Shown: one piece after another, positions 36,769-45,266 of the stretch
How the letters are laid out: every line of letters starts with the position of its first letter
How positions within the stretch are numbered: the first letter of the stretch is position 1
Translations under genes and position numbers: made by a program
The notes under the pieces: generated by a model
The model's input: only the letters and a program-made list of their open reading frames with translations
What the model was told of the DNA's origin: nothing
The model's database searches: none
Assembly: GCA_903830985.1 (NCBI GenBank)
Contig: CAIKVZ010000167.1
Span: 1-64,000 of the forward strand
Source of the DNA: an uncultured beta proteobacterium
GTDB taxonomy: Bacteria > Pseudomonadota > Gammaproteobacteria > Burkholderiales > Burkholderiaceae_C
Reading direction: 5' to 3'
Length of the DNA: 64,000 nucleotides

Positions 36769-37945
36769 AGCACTGACACGCCAGGCCCGCGCCCTGGCCA
36801 ATGGCGAGCCCGTGAGCTTGAGCGCCGACGAGACCGAGGTCGCGCGCCAGTTGCAGATCTGCAATGCCTGCCGCTACTGCGAAGGCTTTTGTGCCGTGTT
36901 CCCGGCGATGACGCGAAGGCTCGAGTTCGGCCAGGCCGACATCCACTACCTGGCCAACCTGTGCCACAACTGCGGCGCCTGCCTGCACGCCTGCCAATAC
37001 GCGCCACCGCACGAGTTTGCCGTGAACGTGCCGCAGTCCATGGCCAAAGTGCGCGTCGCCACCTACGCCGAGTTCGCCTGGCCGCGCGCCTTCGGGTCGC
37101 TGTACCAGCGCAACGGCCTCACTGTGGCGCTGGCCACGGCCTTCGGGCTGGCGCTGTTCCTGCTGCTCACCTTGGCGGCACGGGGCACACTGTTCCCGGG
37201 GCCGCTGCAGGGCAATTTCTACGCCGTGTTCGGGCACAACCAGCTGGCCCTGCTGTTCGGCGGCGCCTTCGGTTTTGCCGTGCTGGCGTTGGCGCTGGGG
37301 GTGGCGCGCTTTTGGCGCGAGGTCGCGCCGCCGGCCTTTGCCGCGGGTGCGCAGCAGGGGCAGCTGCAGCGCGCCGCCGCGGCCGAGGCGGCGCGCGATG
37401 CGCTGACGCTGAAGTACCTGGGCGGCGGCCATGGCGAGGGCTGCAACAACGCCGACGACGCCTTCACGCTGTGGCGCAAGTACTTTCACCACGCCACCTT
37501 CTACGGCTTCATGCTGTGCTTTGCCGCCACCAGCGTTGCCACGCTGTACCACTTTCTGCTCGGCCTGCACGCGCCGTTTGCCCTGGGCAGCCTGCCGGTG
37601 CTGCTGGGCACGGCCGGCGGCGCGGGACTGCTGATCGGCCCGGCAGGACTGCTCTGGCTCAATCTGACCAGCGACCCGGCGCACGGCGATGTGGCCCAGC
37701 GCCCCATGGACCGCGGCTTCATCGCCTTGCTGCTGTTAGTCAGCGCCAGCGGGCTGGCCCTGCTGGCCTGGCGCGACAGCGCCGCCATGACGCTGCTGCT
37801 GGCCGTGCACCTGGGTGTGGTGCTGGCGCTGTTCCTCACGCTGCCCTACGGCAAGTTCGCCCACGGCATTTTCCGCAGCGCGGCTCTTTGGAAGAACGCC
37901 ATCGAGAAGCGGCAGCCGAATCCGCTGCAACTGGGGGCCGACTGA
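36755..37945 (+). CDS. tcuB: Tricarballylate/citrate utilization protein TcuB
   Basis: A 396-residue membrane Fe-S protein. The N-terminal region holds two [4Fe-4S] motifs ([11 protein letters not shown] and [11 protein letters not shown]), followed by about six hydrophobic helices with His residues suited to heme. TcuB reoxidises the reduced FAD of TcuA and passes electrons to the quinone pool. The start at 36755 overlaps the 3' end of tcuA, giving coupled translation. Length is normal for the family. Confidence 0.93.
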   Translation: MQQLEALTRQARALANGEPVSLSADETEVARQLQICNACRYCEGFCAVFPAMTRRLEFGQADIHYLANLCHNCGACLHACQYAPPHEFAVNVPQSMAKVRVATYAEFAWPRAFGSLYQRNGLTVALATAFGLALFLLLTLAARGTLFPGPLQGNFYAVFGHNQLALLFGGAFGFAVLALALGVARFWREVAPPAFAAGAQQGQLQRAAAAEAARDALTLKYLGGGHGEGCNNADDAFTLWRKYFHHATFYGFMLCFAATSVATLYHFLLGLHAPFALGSLPVLLGTAGGAGLLIGPAGLLWLNLTSDPAHGDVAQRPMDRGFIALLLLVSASGLALLAWRDSAAMTLLLAVHLGVVLALFLTLPYGKFAHGIFRSAALWKNAIEKRQPNPLQLGAD

Positions 37946-38002
37946 TGCGTCCTCATCGCTCGCAGAATTCGGGTTTGCATCTTTCTAACCTTTGGAGACA
38001 AC

Positions 38003-38980
38003 ATGAAAAACCACTCGCGCCGCGCCCTTATCTGCAGCCTTTTCGGAACTGCCTTGCTGACCACAGGGGCGTTTGCGGCCGACGCCTGGCCGAGCAAACC
38101 CGTGACCCTGGTTGTGCCCTTCGCCGCTGGCGGAACGACCGACATCCTGGCTCGAGCTGTCGGACACAAACTCGGTGAAGCCCTGCATCAGATCGTCATC
38201 ATCGACAACCGGCCAGGCGCTGGCGGCAACCTGGGTGCCGCCGTCGTGGCCCGGGCGGCGCCCGATGGCTACACCTTTTTCATGTCGACCGTGGCTCACG
38301 CCATGGCGCCGGGGATCTACAAATCGCTGTCGTACGACTTCATCAAGGATTTCGACGCCATCGGCATGGTGGCATCCACACCCAATGTGCTGCTCGTGAA
38401 TCCGGCGATCCCGGCGAAAACGGTGCCGGAGCTGATTGCCTACATCAAGGCCCATCCTGGCAGGGTCAATTACGGCTCGGCCGGCATTGGCAGCACCGAA
38501 CACCTTTCCGGCGAAATGTTCCGTTCCATGAGCGGCATCGACATCACGCATATTCCGTACAAGGGCGGCGCGCCCATGATGACGGACTTGGTGGGGGGGC
38601 AAATCCAGATGGCGATTGAAACCAGCCCCTCGGCTTCGCCGCATGTTCGCAGCGGCACCGTCAGGGCGCTGGCTGTCACCACAGCCAGACGCTCCGCTGC
38701 CTACCCCGGCGTCCCAACGATGGCGGAGTCCGGTCTCAAAGGTTACGAGGTGACGACTTGGTTTGCCATCATGGCGCCCAAAGGCACACCCAACGCGATC
38801 GAGAAAAGGCTGCATGCCGAGTTGGCGAAGGCCGTCAAGTTGCCCGAGATTCAGAAGCGTTTTGACGAGCAGGGAGTCACCTCTGGTGACATGTCAGCGG
38901 AGCAGCTCACGGCTTTCATCCGTGCGGAGACCACCAAGTGGCTCAAGATCGCCAAGGATTCTGGCGCCAGCGCCGAGTAG
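38003..38980 (+). CDS. Bug-family tripartite tricarboxylate transporter receptor (TctC-like)
   Basis: A 325-residue periplasmic binding protein with a signal peptide (ending about residue 25, GAFAADAWPSKP). The Bug fold shows in VPFAAGGTTDILAR, DNRPGAGGNLGA and VNYGSAGIGSTEHL, then IPYKGGAPMMTDLVGG. It sits 57 bases downstream of tcuB and probably binds tricarballylate, citrate or a related acid. In Salmonella the corresponding position holds the MFS transporter tcuC. No tctA or tctB membrane genes are in the window, so the partner permease must be encoded elsewhere. Confidence 0.92.
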   Translation: MKNHSRRALICSLFGTALLTTGAFAADAWPSKPVTLVVPFAAGGTTDILARAVGHKLGEALHQIVIIDNRPGAGGNLGAAVVARAAPDGYTFFMSTVAHAMAPGIYKSLSYDFIKDFDAIGMVASTPNVLLVNPAIPAKTVPELIAYIKAHPGRVNYGSAGIGSTEHLSGEMFRSMSGIDITHIPYKGGAPMMTDLVGGQIQMAIETSPSASPHVRSGTVRALAVTTARRSAAYPGVPTMAESGLKGYEVTTWFAIMAPKGTPNAIEKRLHAELAKAVKLPEIQKRFDEQGVTSGDMSAEQLTAFIRAETTKWLKIAKDSGASAE

Positions 38981-39063
38981 TCCTGCTTCATGTCCAACGA
39001 GCACTGCTGAATAAACAGTGGCCCGCATGCTGGTCCGCACCGGTATTTTTCACTCGACATCCT

Positions 39064-39075
39064 AGGGTTAACCCT
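39064..39075. promoter_or_regulatory. Perfect 12-bp palindrome upstream of pta
   Basis: AGGGTTAACCCT, perfectly symmetric, lies 37 bases before the pta start codon, in the short gap after the Bug gene. Such a site could be an operator for a dimeric regulator or part of the promoter region. No regulator can be assigned from the sequence. Confidence 0.4.
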
Positions 39076-39112
39076 TGGCTCGAATATGATGGCGGATTAG
39101 CGGAGTTCCCCC

Positions 39113-41164
39113 ATGCGCACCTATTTCCTGACGGCGACACAGCCGAACGTTGGCCTGACCTCGGTTTCCCTCGGCCTGTTGCGCGCCCTGCAAAGGCGCG
39201 GCCAGAAGGTGGCCTTTGTCAAACCCATCACCAAAGGCCTGTCGCATACCGAGCCCTCGGTCCTGTTCGCACGGCGCATCTGCAACGCGCAGAACACCCC
39301 CGATTCCCTGCCCATGAGCCTGGCGACGCAGCGCGTCACCAGTGGCAAAACTGATGAATTGCTGGAGGACATCGTCAGTCTGGCCATGTCCTGTACCCAG
39401 GGTGCGGATGTGCTGGTGGTCGAAGGCATCCATGCCGACCCGAGTCGGGCTTTCATCCCTCGTCTGTCGGCCGATATCGCACGCAGCCTGCAGGCCGACG
39501 TGGTGCTGGTGGCCAGTGCGGCCGATGAGGAGGGCATTGCCGAGACCCACTACATGATCGCCCAGGTGCGCAATGCCGGGCGCAACGTGGCGGGGGTGAT
39601 CTTCAACCGCGCGGCAACGGGCTTCGACGAGCAGGCCGTCGCGCGCCAACTGGACGGTGTGCCGATCTGGGGCGTGATCCGGGATAACCCGGCGCTGTCG
39701 GCACCGCGCACACTGAACGTGGCGCGCCATCTGGGCGCCGAAGTAATGAACGAGGGCGAAATCGCCACCCGGCGCGTGCTGGAGACGGTGCTGGCCGCGC
39801 GCTCCGTGTCCGAAGTCATACTGCGACTCAAACCGGGTGCCCTGGTGGTGAGCGCCGGCGACCGGGATGACATCATCCTGGCCACGGCGCTGGCCGAGCG
39901 CAACGGGATCGAACTCGCAGGTCTGGTGCTGACGCATGGCAGTTTCATCAGCCCGCGCATCGAGCGCTTTGGCGCACGCGCCTTCAGCAGCGGCTTGCCG
40001 GTGTTGCGCACCGATGGCGACAGCTACGGCACGGCGGCCAGCATCAGCCGATTGCCCCTGGCCGTGCCCGAGGACGACCTGAGCCGCATGGACCAGGTGA
40101 TCGACAGCGTGGCCGAGCAGATCGATGGCAACGCGATCTGTTCCGGACTGGAGTTGGCGCCTTCAGCCCGCATGTCGCCGCCGGCCTTTCGCTACCAGTT
40201 GATCCAGAAAGCCCGTGCCGCCAACAAGCGCATCGTCCTGCCGGAAGGGGACGAGCCGCGCACCATTCGCGCCGCCGTCATCTGCACCGAGAAGGGCATC
40301 GCGCGCTGTGTGCTGCTGGGCAAGCGCAAGACGATTCAGTCGGTGGCCGACGCCTTGGGGATCGAACTGCCTGCGGGGCTGGAGATCCTGGAGCCGGAGC
40401 AGATCGCCGAGCACTACGTCGCCCCGATGGTGGAACTGCGCAAGAGCAAGGGCTTGACGCCGGGGCAGGCGCTGGTGGCACTGGAAGACAGCGTCGTGCT
40501 GGGCACCATGATGTTGGCGACCGACGAGGTCGATGGCCTGGTCAGCGGCGCGGTGCACACCACGGCCAGCACGGTGCGCCCGGCCCTGCAGTTGATCCGC
40601 ACGGCGCCGGGCTCGTCCATCGTGTCCTCATGCTTCTTCATGCTCATGCCGGAACAGGTGCTGGTGTATGCCGACTGTGCCATCAACCCCTCGCCCACGG
40701 CGTCAGAGTTGGCCGAAATCGCCAAGCAGACCGCCGACAGCGCAAGGGCCTTCGGCATCGACCCCAAGATCGCCATGATCAGTTACAGCACCGGCGAATC
40801 CGGCACCGGCGACGATGTCGAGAAGGTGCGCGCCGCCACCGAACTGGCACACGCCCGCTGGCCGGAGCTGTTGCTCGACGGTCCCATGCAGTACGACGCG
40901 GCCACCGTGCAGGATGTGGCTGCGCAAAAGGCGCCGGGCAGCGCCGTGGCCGGGCAGGCCACGGTCTTCGTGTTCCCCGACCTGAACACCGGCAACACCA
41001 CCTACAAGGCGGTACAGCGCTCGGCCAATGTGGTGTCGGTGGGCCCCATGCTGCAGGGCCTGCGCAAGCCGGTGAACGATTTGTCGCGCGGCGCGCTGGT
41101 CGACGACATCGTTTTCACGATCGCCTTGACCGCCATCCAGGCCGAGGCGATGGCGCGAAAATGA
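39113..41164 (+). CDS. pta: Phosphate acetyltransferase (long, three-domain form)
   Basis: A 683-residue enzyme interconverting acetyl-CoA and acetyl phosphate. The N-terminal part (about 1-215) is a BioD-like P-loop domain, with GLTSVSLGLLRALQRRGQKV, then a DRTGG domain (about 215-335). The catalytic PTA domain (about 360-683) starts KARAANKRIVLPEGDEPRTIRA and includes DLNTGNTTYKAVQRS. Length matches the proteobacterial long form. No ackA gene adjoins it in the window. A palindrome lies upstream of the start. Confidence 0.95.
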   Translation: MRTYFLTATQPNVGLTSVSLGLLRALQRRGQKVAFVKPITKGLSHTEPSVLFARRICNAQNTPDSLPMSLATQRVTSGKTDELLEDIVSLAMSCTQGADVLVVEGIHADPSRAFIPRLSADIARSLQADVVLVASAADEEGIAETHYMIAQVRNAGRNVAGVIFNRAATGFDEQAVARQLDGVPIWGVIRDNPALSAPRTLNVARHLGAEVMNEGEIATRRVLETVLAARSVSEVILRLKPGALVVSAGDRDDIILATALAERNGIELAGLVLTHGSFISPRIERFGARAFSSGLPVLRTDGDSYGTAASISRLPLAVPEDDLSRMDQVIDSVAEQIDGNAICSGLELAPSARMSPPAFRYQLIQKARAANKRIVLPEGDEPRTIRAAVICTEKGIARCVLLGKRKTIQSVADALGIELPAGLEILEPEQIAEHYVAPMVELRKSKGLTPGQALVALEDSVVLGTMMLATDEVDGLVSGAVHTTASTVRPALQLIRTAPGSSIVSSCFFMLMPEQVLVYADCAINPSPTASELAEIAKQTADSARAFGIDPKIAMISYSTGESGTGDDVEKVRAATELAHARWPELLLDGPMQYDAATVQDVAAQKAPGSAVAGQATVFVFPDLNTGNTTYKAVQRSANVVSVGPMLQGLRKPVNDLSRGALVDDIVFTIALTAIQAEAMARK

Positions 41165-41192
41165 GGCTTTCGCAATCACTGCAGGACAGACC

Positions 41193-41618
41193 ATGTACCC
41201 ACAGCCCAGCCACAGACTGACAAGGGGTGATCGCGCGCCCAACGCTGGCGAAGCCGCCGTGCTGCAGGCCATGGAGGCGCTCAGCCTGGCCTGCCTGAGC
41301 GCGAGTCGCACCGATCTGGCAGCACTCACCGCCGCCGATTTGACGTACAGCCACTCCGACGGCCACATCCAGACACAGGAAGAGTTCATCGCCTCACTGG
41401 AAAGCGGACGTTCGGGCTTTCGCGGCATCAAACTTCGCGAGGTTTGCGTGCAACTGGCCGGCCAGATCGCACTCGTGCAGCAGCACGCCCTGTACGCCAC
41501 CTGGAATGGCGGCGAACCCGGCAGCGCCGACCTGCAGGTCAGCCAGGTCTGGCAGCAGGACGGCGGCGTCTGGCGTTTGCTGCTGCGCCTGGCGCACCGG
41601 ACCCAGCCGTTGGATTGA
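41193..41618 (+). CDS. Nuclear transport factor 2-like (DUF4440-type) protein
   Basis: A 141-residue protein with the cone-shaped NTF2/SnoaL-like pattern: EALSLACLSASRTDLAALTAADLTYSHSDG, QTQEEFIASLESG, and the closing QVSQVWQQDGGVWRLLLRLAHRT. It has no signal peptide. It begins 28 bases after the pta stop. Proteins of this type include ketosteroid isomerase relatives and many of unknown role; the function here is unknown. A strong hairpin follows the gene. Confidence 0.8.
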   Translation: MYPQPSHRLTRGDRAPNAGEAAVLQAMEALSLACLSASRTDLAALTAADLTYSHSDGHIQTQEEFIASLESGRSGFRGIKLREVCVQLAGQIALVQQHALYATWNGGEPGSADLQVSQVWQQDGGVWRLLLRLAHRTQPLD

Positions 41619-41633
41619 GTTGGAGGTTGAATC

Positions 41634-41658
41634 TCAGGGCTTGAACATCAAGCCCTGA
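41634..41658. terminator. 11-bp perfect hairpin between convergent genes
   Basis: TCAGGGCTTGA, loop of 3 bases, TCAAGCCCTGA. It lies between the convergent NTF2-like and icd genes and could end transcription from both sides. T-tracts on either flank are weak (agtttcag on +, gattcaac on -), so efficiency is uncertain. Confidence 0.6.
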
Positions 41659-41684
41659 AGTTTCAGTCCGGGTTATCGCTACGC

Positions 41685-43922
41685 TCAGCCCTGCGCAGCG
41701 GCCAGGACCGCGTTGAAGGTCGCGCTGGGGCGCATGACGGCATTCATCTTCTTCAGGTCGGGCAAGTAGTAGCCACCGATGTCCGCAGGCTTGCCTTGCA
41801 CGGCCTTGAACTCTGCCGTGATCTTGGCCTCGTTCTCCTCCAGTGATTTCGCCAGGGGCGCGAAATGCGCTGCCAGTTCCTTGTCCTGCGTCTGCGCGGC
41901 CAGTTCCTGAGCCCAGTACATGGCCAGATAAAACTGGCTGCCGCGGTTGTCCAGCTGGCCGGTCTTGGGCGACGGGCCCTTGCTGTTGTCCAGCAACTTG
42001 CCCGTCGCCGAGTCCAGCGTCTTGGCCAGGATCGTCGCCTTGGTGTTGCCGGTCTTCAGGCCCAGGTCTTCCAGGCTGACGGCCAGCGCCAGGAACTCAC
42101 CCAGCGAATCCCAGCGCAGGTGGTTTTCTTCCACCAGTTGCTGCACGTGCTTGGGCGCAGAACCGCCGGCACCGGTCTCGTACATGCCGCCGCCGGCCAT
42201 CAGGGGCACGATGGACAGCATCTTGGCGCTGGTGCCCAGTTCCATGATGGGGAACAGGTCGGTCAGGTAGTCGCGCAGGATGTTGCCGGTGACCGAGATC
42301 GTGTCCAGGCCGCGGATCGCACGCTCCATGGTGTAACGGATGGCGCGCACCTGCGACATGATCTGGATGTCCAGGCCCGTGGTGTCGTGGTCCTTGAGGT
42401 AGGTGTGGACCTTCTTGATCAGCTCGTTTTCGTGCGGGCGATACGGGTCCAGCCAGAACACGGCCGGCATGCCGGAGTTGCGCGCGCGCGTCACGGCCAG
42501 CTTGACCCAGTCGCGGATGGCCGCGTCTTTGGCCTGGCACATGCGCCAGATGTCGCCCTGTTCCACGTTCTGTGTCAACAGCACTTCACCCGTTGCGATG
42601 TCGGTGATGTTGGCCACGCCGTCTTCAGGCATCTCGAAGGTCTTGTCGTGCGAGCCATACTCTTCGGCCTGCTGTGCCATCAGTCCCACGTTGGGCACGG
42701 TGCCCATGGTGCGCGGATCAAAGTTGCCGTTCCATTTGCAGAAGTTGATCATCTCCTGGTAGATGCGGGCGAAGGTGCTCTCCGGCATCACCGCCTTGAC
42801 GTCCTTCAAGCGGCCGTCCGCGCCCCACATCTTGCCGCCGTTGCGGATCATGGCCGGCATGGACGCGTCGACGATGATGTCGTTGGGCGAGTGGAAATTG
42901 GTGATGCCCTTGGCCGAGTCCACCATCGCCAGTTCGGGGCGGTGCTCGTGGCAGGCGTGCAGGTCCGCGATGATCTCCTCGCGCTGCGACTGCGGCAGGG
43001 TGGCAATCTTGTCGTACAGGTTGATCATGCCGTTGTTCACGTTCACGCCCAACTGGTCGAACAGCTTGGCGTGTTTCTCGAACGCGTCCTTGTAGAAGAT
43101 GCGCACGCAGTGACCGAAGACGATGGGGTGCGAGACCTTCATCATCGTGGCCTTGACGTGCAGCGAGAACATCACGCCGGTCTTGTGCGCGTCTTCGATC
43201 TCTTTCTCATAGAACTCCAGCAGCGCCTTCTTGCTCATGAACATGCTGTCGATGATCTCGCCGGCGAGCAGTTTGGTCAGGGGCTTGAACACGATGGTCT
43301 TGCCGCCTTTGGTGATCAACTCCATCTTCACGTCGCGCGCCTTGTCCAGCGTCAGGGACTTCTCACCGTGGTAGAAGTCGCCATGGTGCATGTGCGAGAC
43401 GTGGCTGCGCGATGCCTGGCTCCAGTCGGCCATGGAGTGCGGGTGCTTGCGGGCATAGTTCTTCACGGCCAGGGGGGCACGGCGGTCCGAGTTGCCCTCG
43501 CGCAGCACGGGGTTCACCGCGCTGCCGATGCAGCGGGCGTAGCGGGCGCGGATGGCCTTGTCGGCGTCGGTCTTGGGATCTTCCGGATAGTCGGGAACGG
43601 CATAGCCCTTGGACTGCAGTTCCTTGATGCAGGCGATGAGCTGGCCCACGGAAGCGCTGATGTTGGGCAGCTTGATGATGTTGGTGTCTGGCAGGTGCGT
43701 CAGTCGGCCCAGTTCGGCCAGGTTGTCGGGCACCTTTTGGGCGTCGGTCAGGTATTCGGGGAAATCGGCCAGCACCCGGGATGCGACCGAGATGTCGCAC
43801 TCGGCCACGTCAACGCCAGCGGGCGCGGCAAAGGTTCGAATCACCGGCAGAAACGCCGAGGTCGCCAGCAGCGGCGCTTCGTCTGTCAAGGTGTAGATGA
43901 TTTTTGCAGTTTCAGCAGTCAT
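41685..43922 (-). CDS. icd: Isocitrate dehydrogenase, NADP+-dependent, monomeric type
   Basis: A 745-residue enzyme of the monomeric (Azotobacter/Corynebacterium) IDH class, oxidising isocitrate to 2-oxoglutarate with NADP+. Typical blocks are [46 protein letters not shown] and [14 protein letters not shown]. The ATG at 43922 gives the family N-terminus ([17 protein letters not shown]); 22 extra residues in the track are not used. A 704-residue antisense ORF over this gene is a shadow. A 12-bp palindrome (CAGGCCGGCCTG) lies about 70 bases upstream. Confidence 0.96.
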   Translation of the reverse strand: MTAETAKIIYTLTDEAPLLATSAFLPVIRTFAAPAGVDVAECDISVASRVLADFPEYLTDAQKVPDNLAELGRLTHLPDTNIIKLPNISASVGQLIACIKELQSKGYAVPDYPEDPKTDADKAIRARYARCIGSAVNPVLREGNSDRRAPLAVKNYARKHPHSMADWSQASRSHVSHMHHGDFYHGEKSLTLDKARDVKMELITKGGKTIVFKPLTKLLAGEIIDSMFMSKKALLEFYEKEIEDAHKTGVMFSLHVKATMMKVSHPIVFGHCVRIFYKDAFEKHAKLFDQLGVNVNNGMINLYDKIATLPQSQREEIIADLHACHEHRPELAMVDSAKGITNFHSPNDIIVDASMPAMIRNGGKMWGADGRLKDVKAVMPESTFARIYQEMINFCKWNGNFDPRTMGTVPNVGLMAQQAEEYGSHDKTFEMPEDGVANITDIATGEVLLTQNVEQGDIWRMCQAKDAAIRDWVKLAVTRARNSGMPAVFWLDPYRPHENELIKKVHTYLKDHDTTGLDIQIMSQVRAIRYTMERAIRGLDTISVTGNILRDYLTDLFPIMELGTSAKMLSIVPLMAGGGMYETGAGGSAPKHVQQLVEENHLRWDSLGEFLALAVSLEDLGLKTGNTKATILAKTLDSATGKLLDNSKGPSPKTGQLDNRGSQFYLAMYWAQELAAQTQDKELAAHFAPLAKSLEENEAKITAEFKAVQGKPADIGGYYLPDLKKMNAVMRPSATFNAVLAAAQG

Positions 43923-43989
43923 GGTGTCCTTCGTCTCTTGGGTGGTTGTGGTGGCGAAATGATTCGTGGGCGATGTTAAACCGTTCACT

Positions 43990-44001
43990 CAGGCCGGCCT
44001 G
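43990..44001. promoter_or_regulatory. 12-bp palindrome upstream of icd
   Basis: CAGGCCGGCCTG is fully symmetric and lies 68 bases before the icd start on the minus strand. It could be an operator or simply chance in GC-rich DNA. No -35/-10 pair could be fixed with confidence in the 183-base gap. Confidence 0.25.
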
Positions 44002-44105
44002 CATGTTATAGGCTTCGTACCTGTTGTTTTTGACGCAGGTCATGGTTGCGTTCCGGCAAGCTGCCCGGTGGTGTTGAATTCAGGGCCTGCATCGGGCGCC
44101 AGGGT

Positions 44106-44861
44106 TCAACGGTCACTGGCGATGCCCAGCAGGTCCAGTATCCCGCAAACGAAGCTCAGCGGATGCGCCGGGCAGCCCGGGACGTAAAGCGTGGGAACCA
44201 CGCGGTCCAAAAAGCTGCGGTCCAGCGCCGGCGAGCCGGCAAAGGCTCCACCGGAGATGGCGCAGGCGCCCACCGCGATCAGGAAGCGGGGTTCGGGCAT
44301 GGCGTCCCAGCACTGCTGCAGCGCGTCCTGCATGTGGCGTGTGATGGGGCCCGACAGCACCAGTGCGTCGGCGTGGCGCGGCGAGGCCACGATGTCGATG
44401 CCGTAGCGCCCCAGGTCGAAATTCACGTTCGACAGCGCGTTGATCTCCAGTTCACAGCCGTTGCAGCCACCGGCCGACACCGAGCGCAGCTTCAGCGAAC
44501 GGCCAAAGCGTAGTCGCAGCGCGGCCGAGACCTGGATCGGGTCCGGTGCCAGGCGCTGCGCGCTCACCACCAGCGCCGCACGGTCAGTGCCGGCGATGCG
44601 GTAGTTGGCGTTGAAGCTGATTTTTTGGCTCGGGCACACTGGCGCGCAGTCGCCGCACAGCACGCAGCGCCCCAGATCAATGCGCAGGGGCGTCAAGGCA
44701 ATCGCGTCGGTCGGGCAGACCGCAAGACAGGCGCTGCAGCCGACACCGCAATCCACCGCGGAAATCAGCGGCGCGCCACGCAGGCCAGTGGGTTGCGCTT
44801 GGCGCGGATCGGGGATGTACTGTTTCCCCTGGGAAATTCTGACGGCAATGGCGTTAAACAT
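44106..44861 (-). CDS. Ehr-2 ferredoxin-small subunit fusion (HyfH-HyfI-like)
   Basis: A 251-residue protein joining an 8Fe ferredoxin domain to a NuoB-like domain. The ferredoxin part (about residues 35-80) has CGVGCSACLAVCP, which has three rather than two residues after the first Cys, and a regular CVLCGDCAPVCP. The small-subunit part (about 120-251) keeps the four ligands of the proximal cluster: GCNGCELEINAL, GACAISGG, GCPAHPL. In Hyf and Hyc these are separate proteins (HyfH and HyfI). The gene is separated from the rest of the Ehr-2 operon by the oppositely oriented DUF167 gene and shares an intergenic promoter region with it. Confidence 0.92.
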   Translation of the reverse strand: MFNAIAVRISQGKQYIPDPRQAQPTGLRGAPLISAVDCGVGCSACLAVCPTDAIALTPLRIDLGRCVLCGDCAPVCPSQKISFNANYRIAGTDRAALVVSAQRLAPDPIQVSAALRLRFGRSLKLRSVSAGGCNGCELEINALSNVNFDLGRYGIDIVASPRHADALVLSGPITRHMQDALQQCWDAMPEPRFLIAVGACAISGGAFAGSPALDRSFLDRVVPTLYVPGCPAHPLSFVCGILDLLGIASDR

Positions 44862-44938
44862 CAGTGCTCATTTTACGTTTGGGTCACGGCGCTACCATCG
44901 GTGCTTGCAAGCCTTTGCCAACCCTTAAGCACAACACC

Positions 44939-45250
44939 ATGGCCACCCCAAGAACAACGATGAAGGGCTTTCACTGCTGGGACGGTGACACCCTGGTGCT
45001 GAACATCCTGGGCACGCCCTCGGCCTCCCGGGACGCCATCGGCAAGGTCAAGGGCCAGCAACTCAAGGTCAGTGTCACCGAAGCGCCCAAGGCCGGACGC
45101 GCCACGGACCACATGGTGAAGTTTCTGGCCGGCGAATTCGAGGTGGCGCGCTCCGACATCGAGGTCGTTTTCGGCCGAATGAACATCAACAAGCAGCTTC
45201 GCATCAAGGCGCCCAAACGGCTGCCGGACTGCATTGAACCCAAGCCTTAG
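44939..45250 (+). CDS. DUF167 (YggU-type) protein
   Basis: A 103-residue protein of the DUF167 family: LVLNILGTPSASRDAIGKVKGQQLKVSVTEAPKAGRATDHMVKFLAGEF, followed by a strand-rich end. The family is widespread, with known structures but no firm function. The ATG at 44939 matches the family start. It is transcribed away from the Ehr-2 small subunit and toward the Ehr-2 large subunit, with stops 16 bases apart, so it splits the Ehr-2 gene set. Confidence 0.88.
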   Translation: MATPRTTMKGFHCWDGDTLVLNILGTPSASRDAIGKVKGQQLKVSVTEAPKAGRATDHMVKFLAGEFEVARSDIEVVFGRMNINKQLRIKAPKRLPDCIEPKP

Positions 45251-45266
45251 TGCCAGCGGGGCTTTA

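Noticed and set aside
41865-43979. 704-residue + strand ORF
   Set aside because: It is a shadow of icd on the opposite strand; composition is His/Val/Gln-rich with no domain, as expected for antisense of GC-rich coding DNA.
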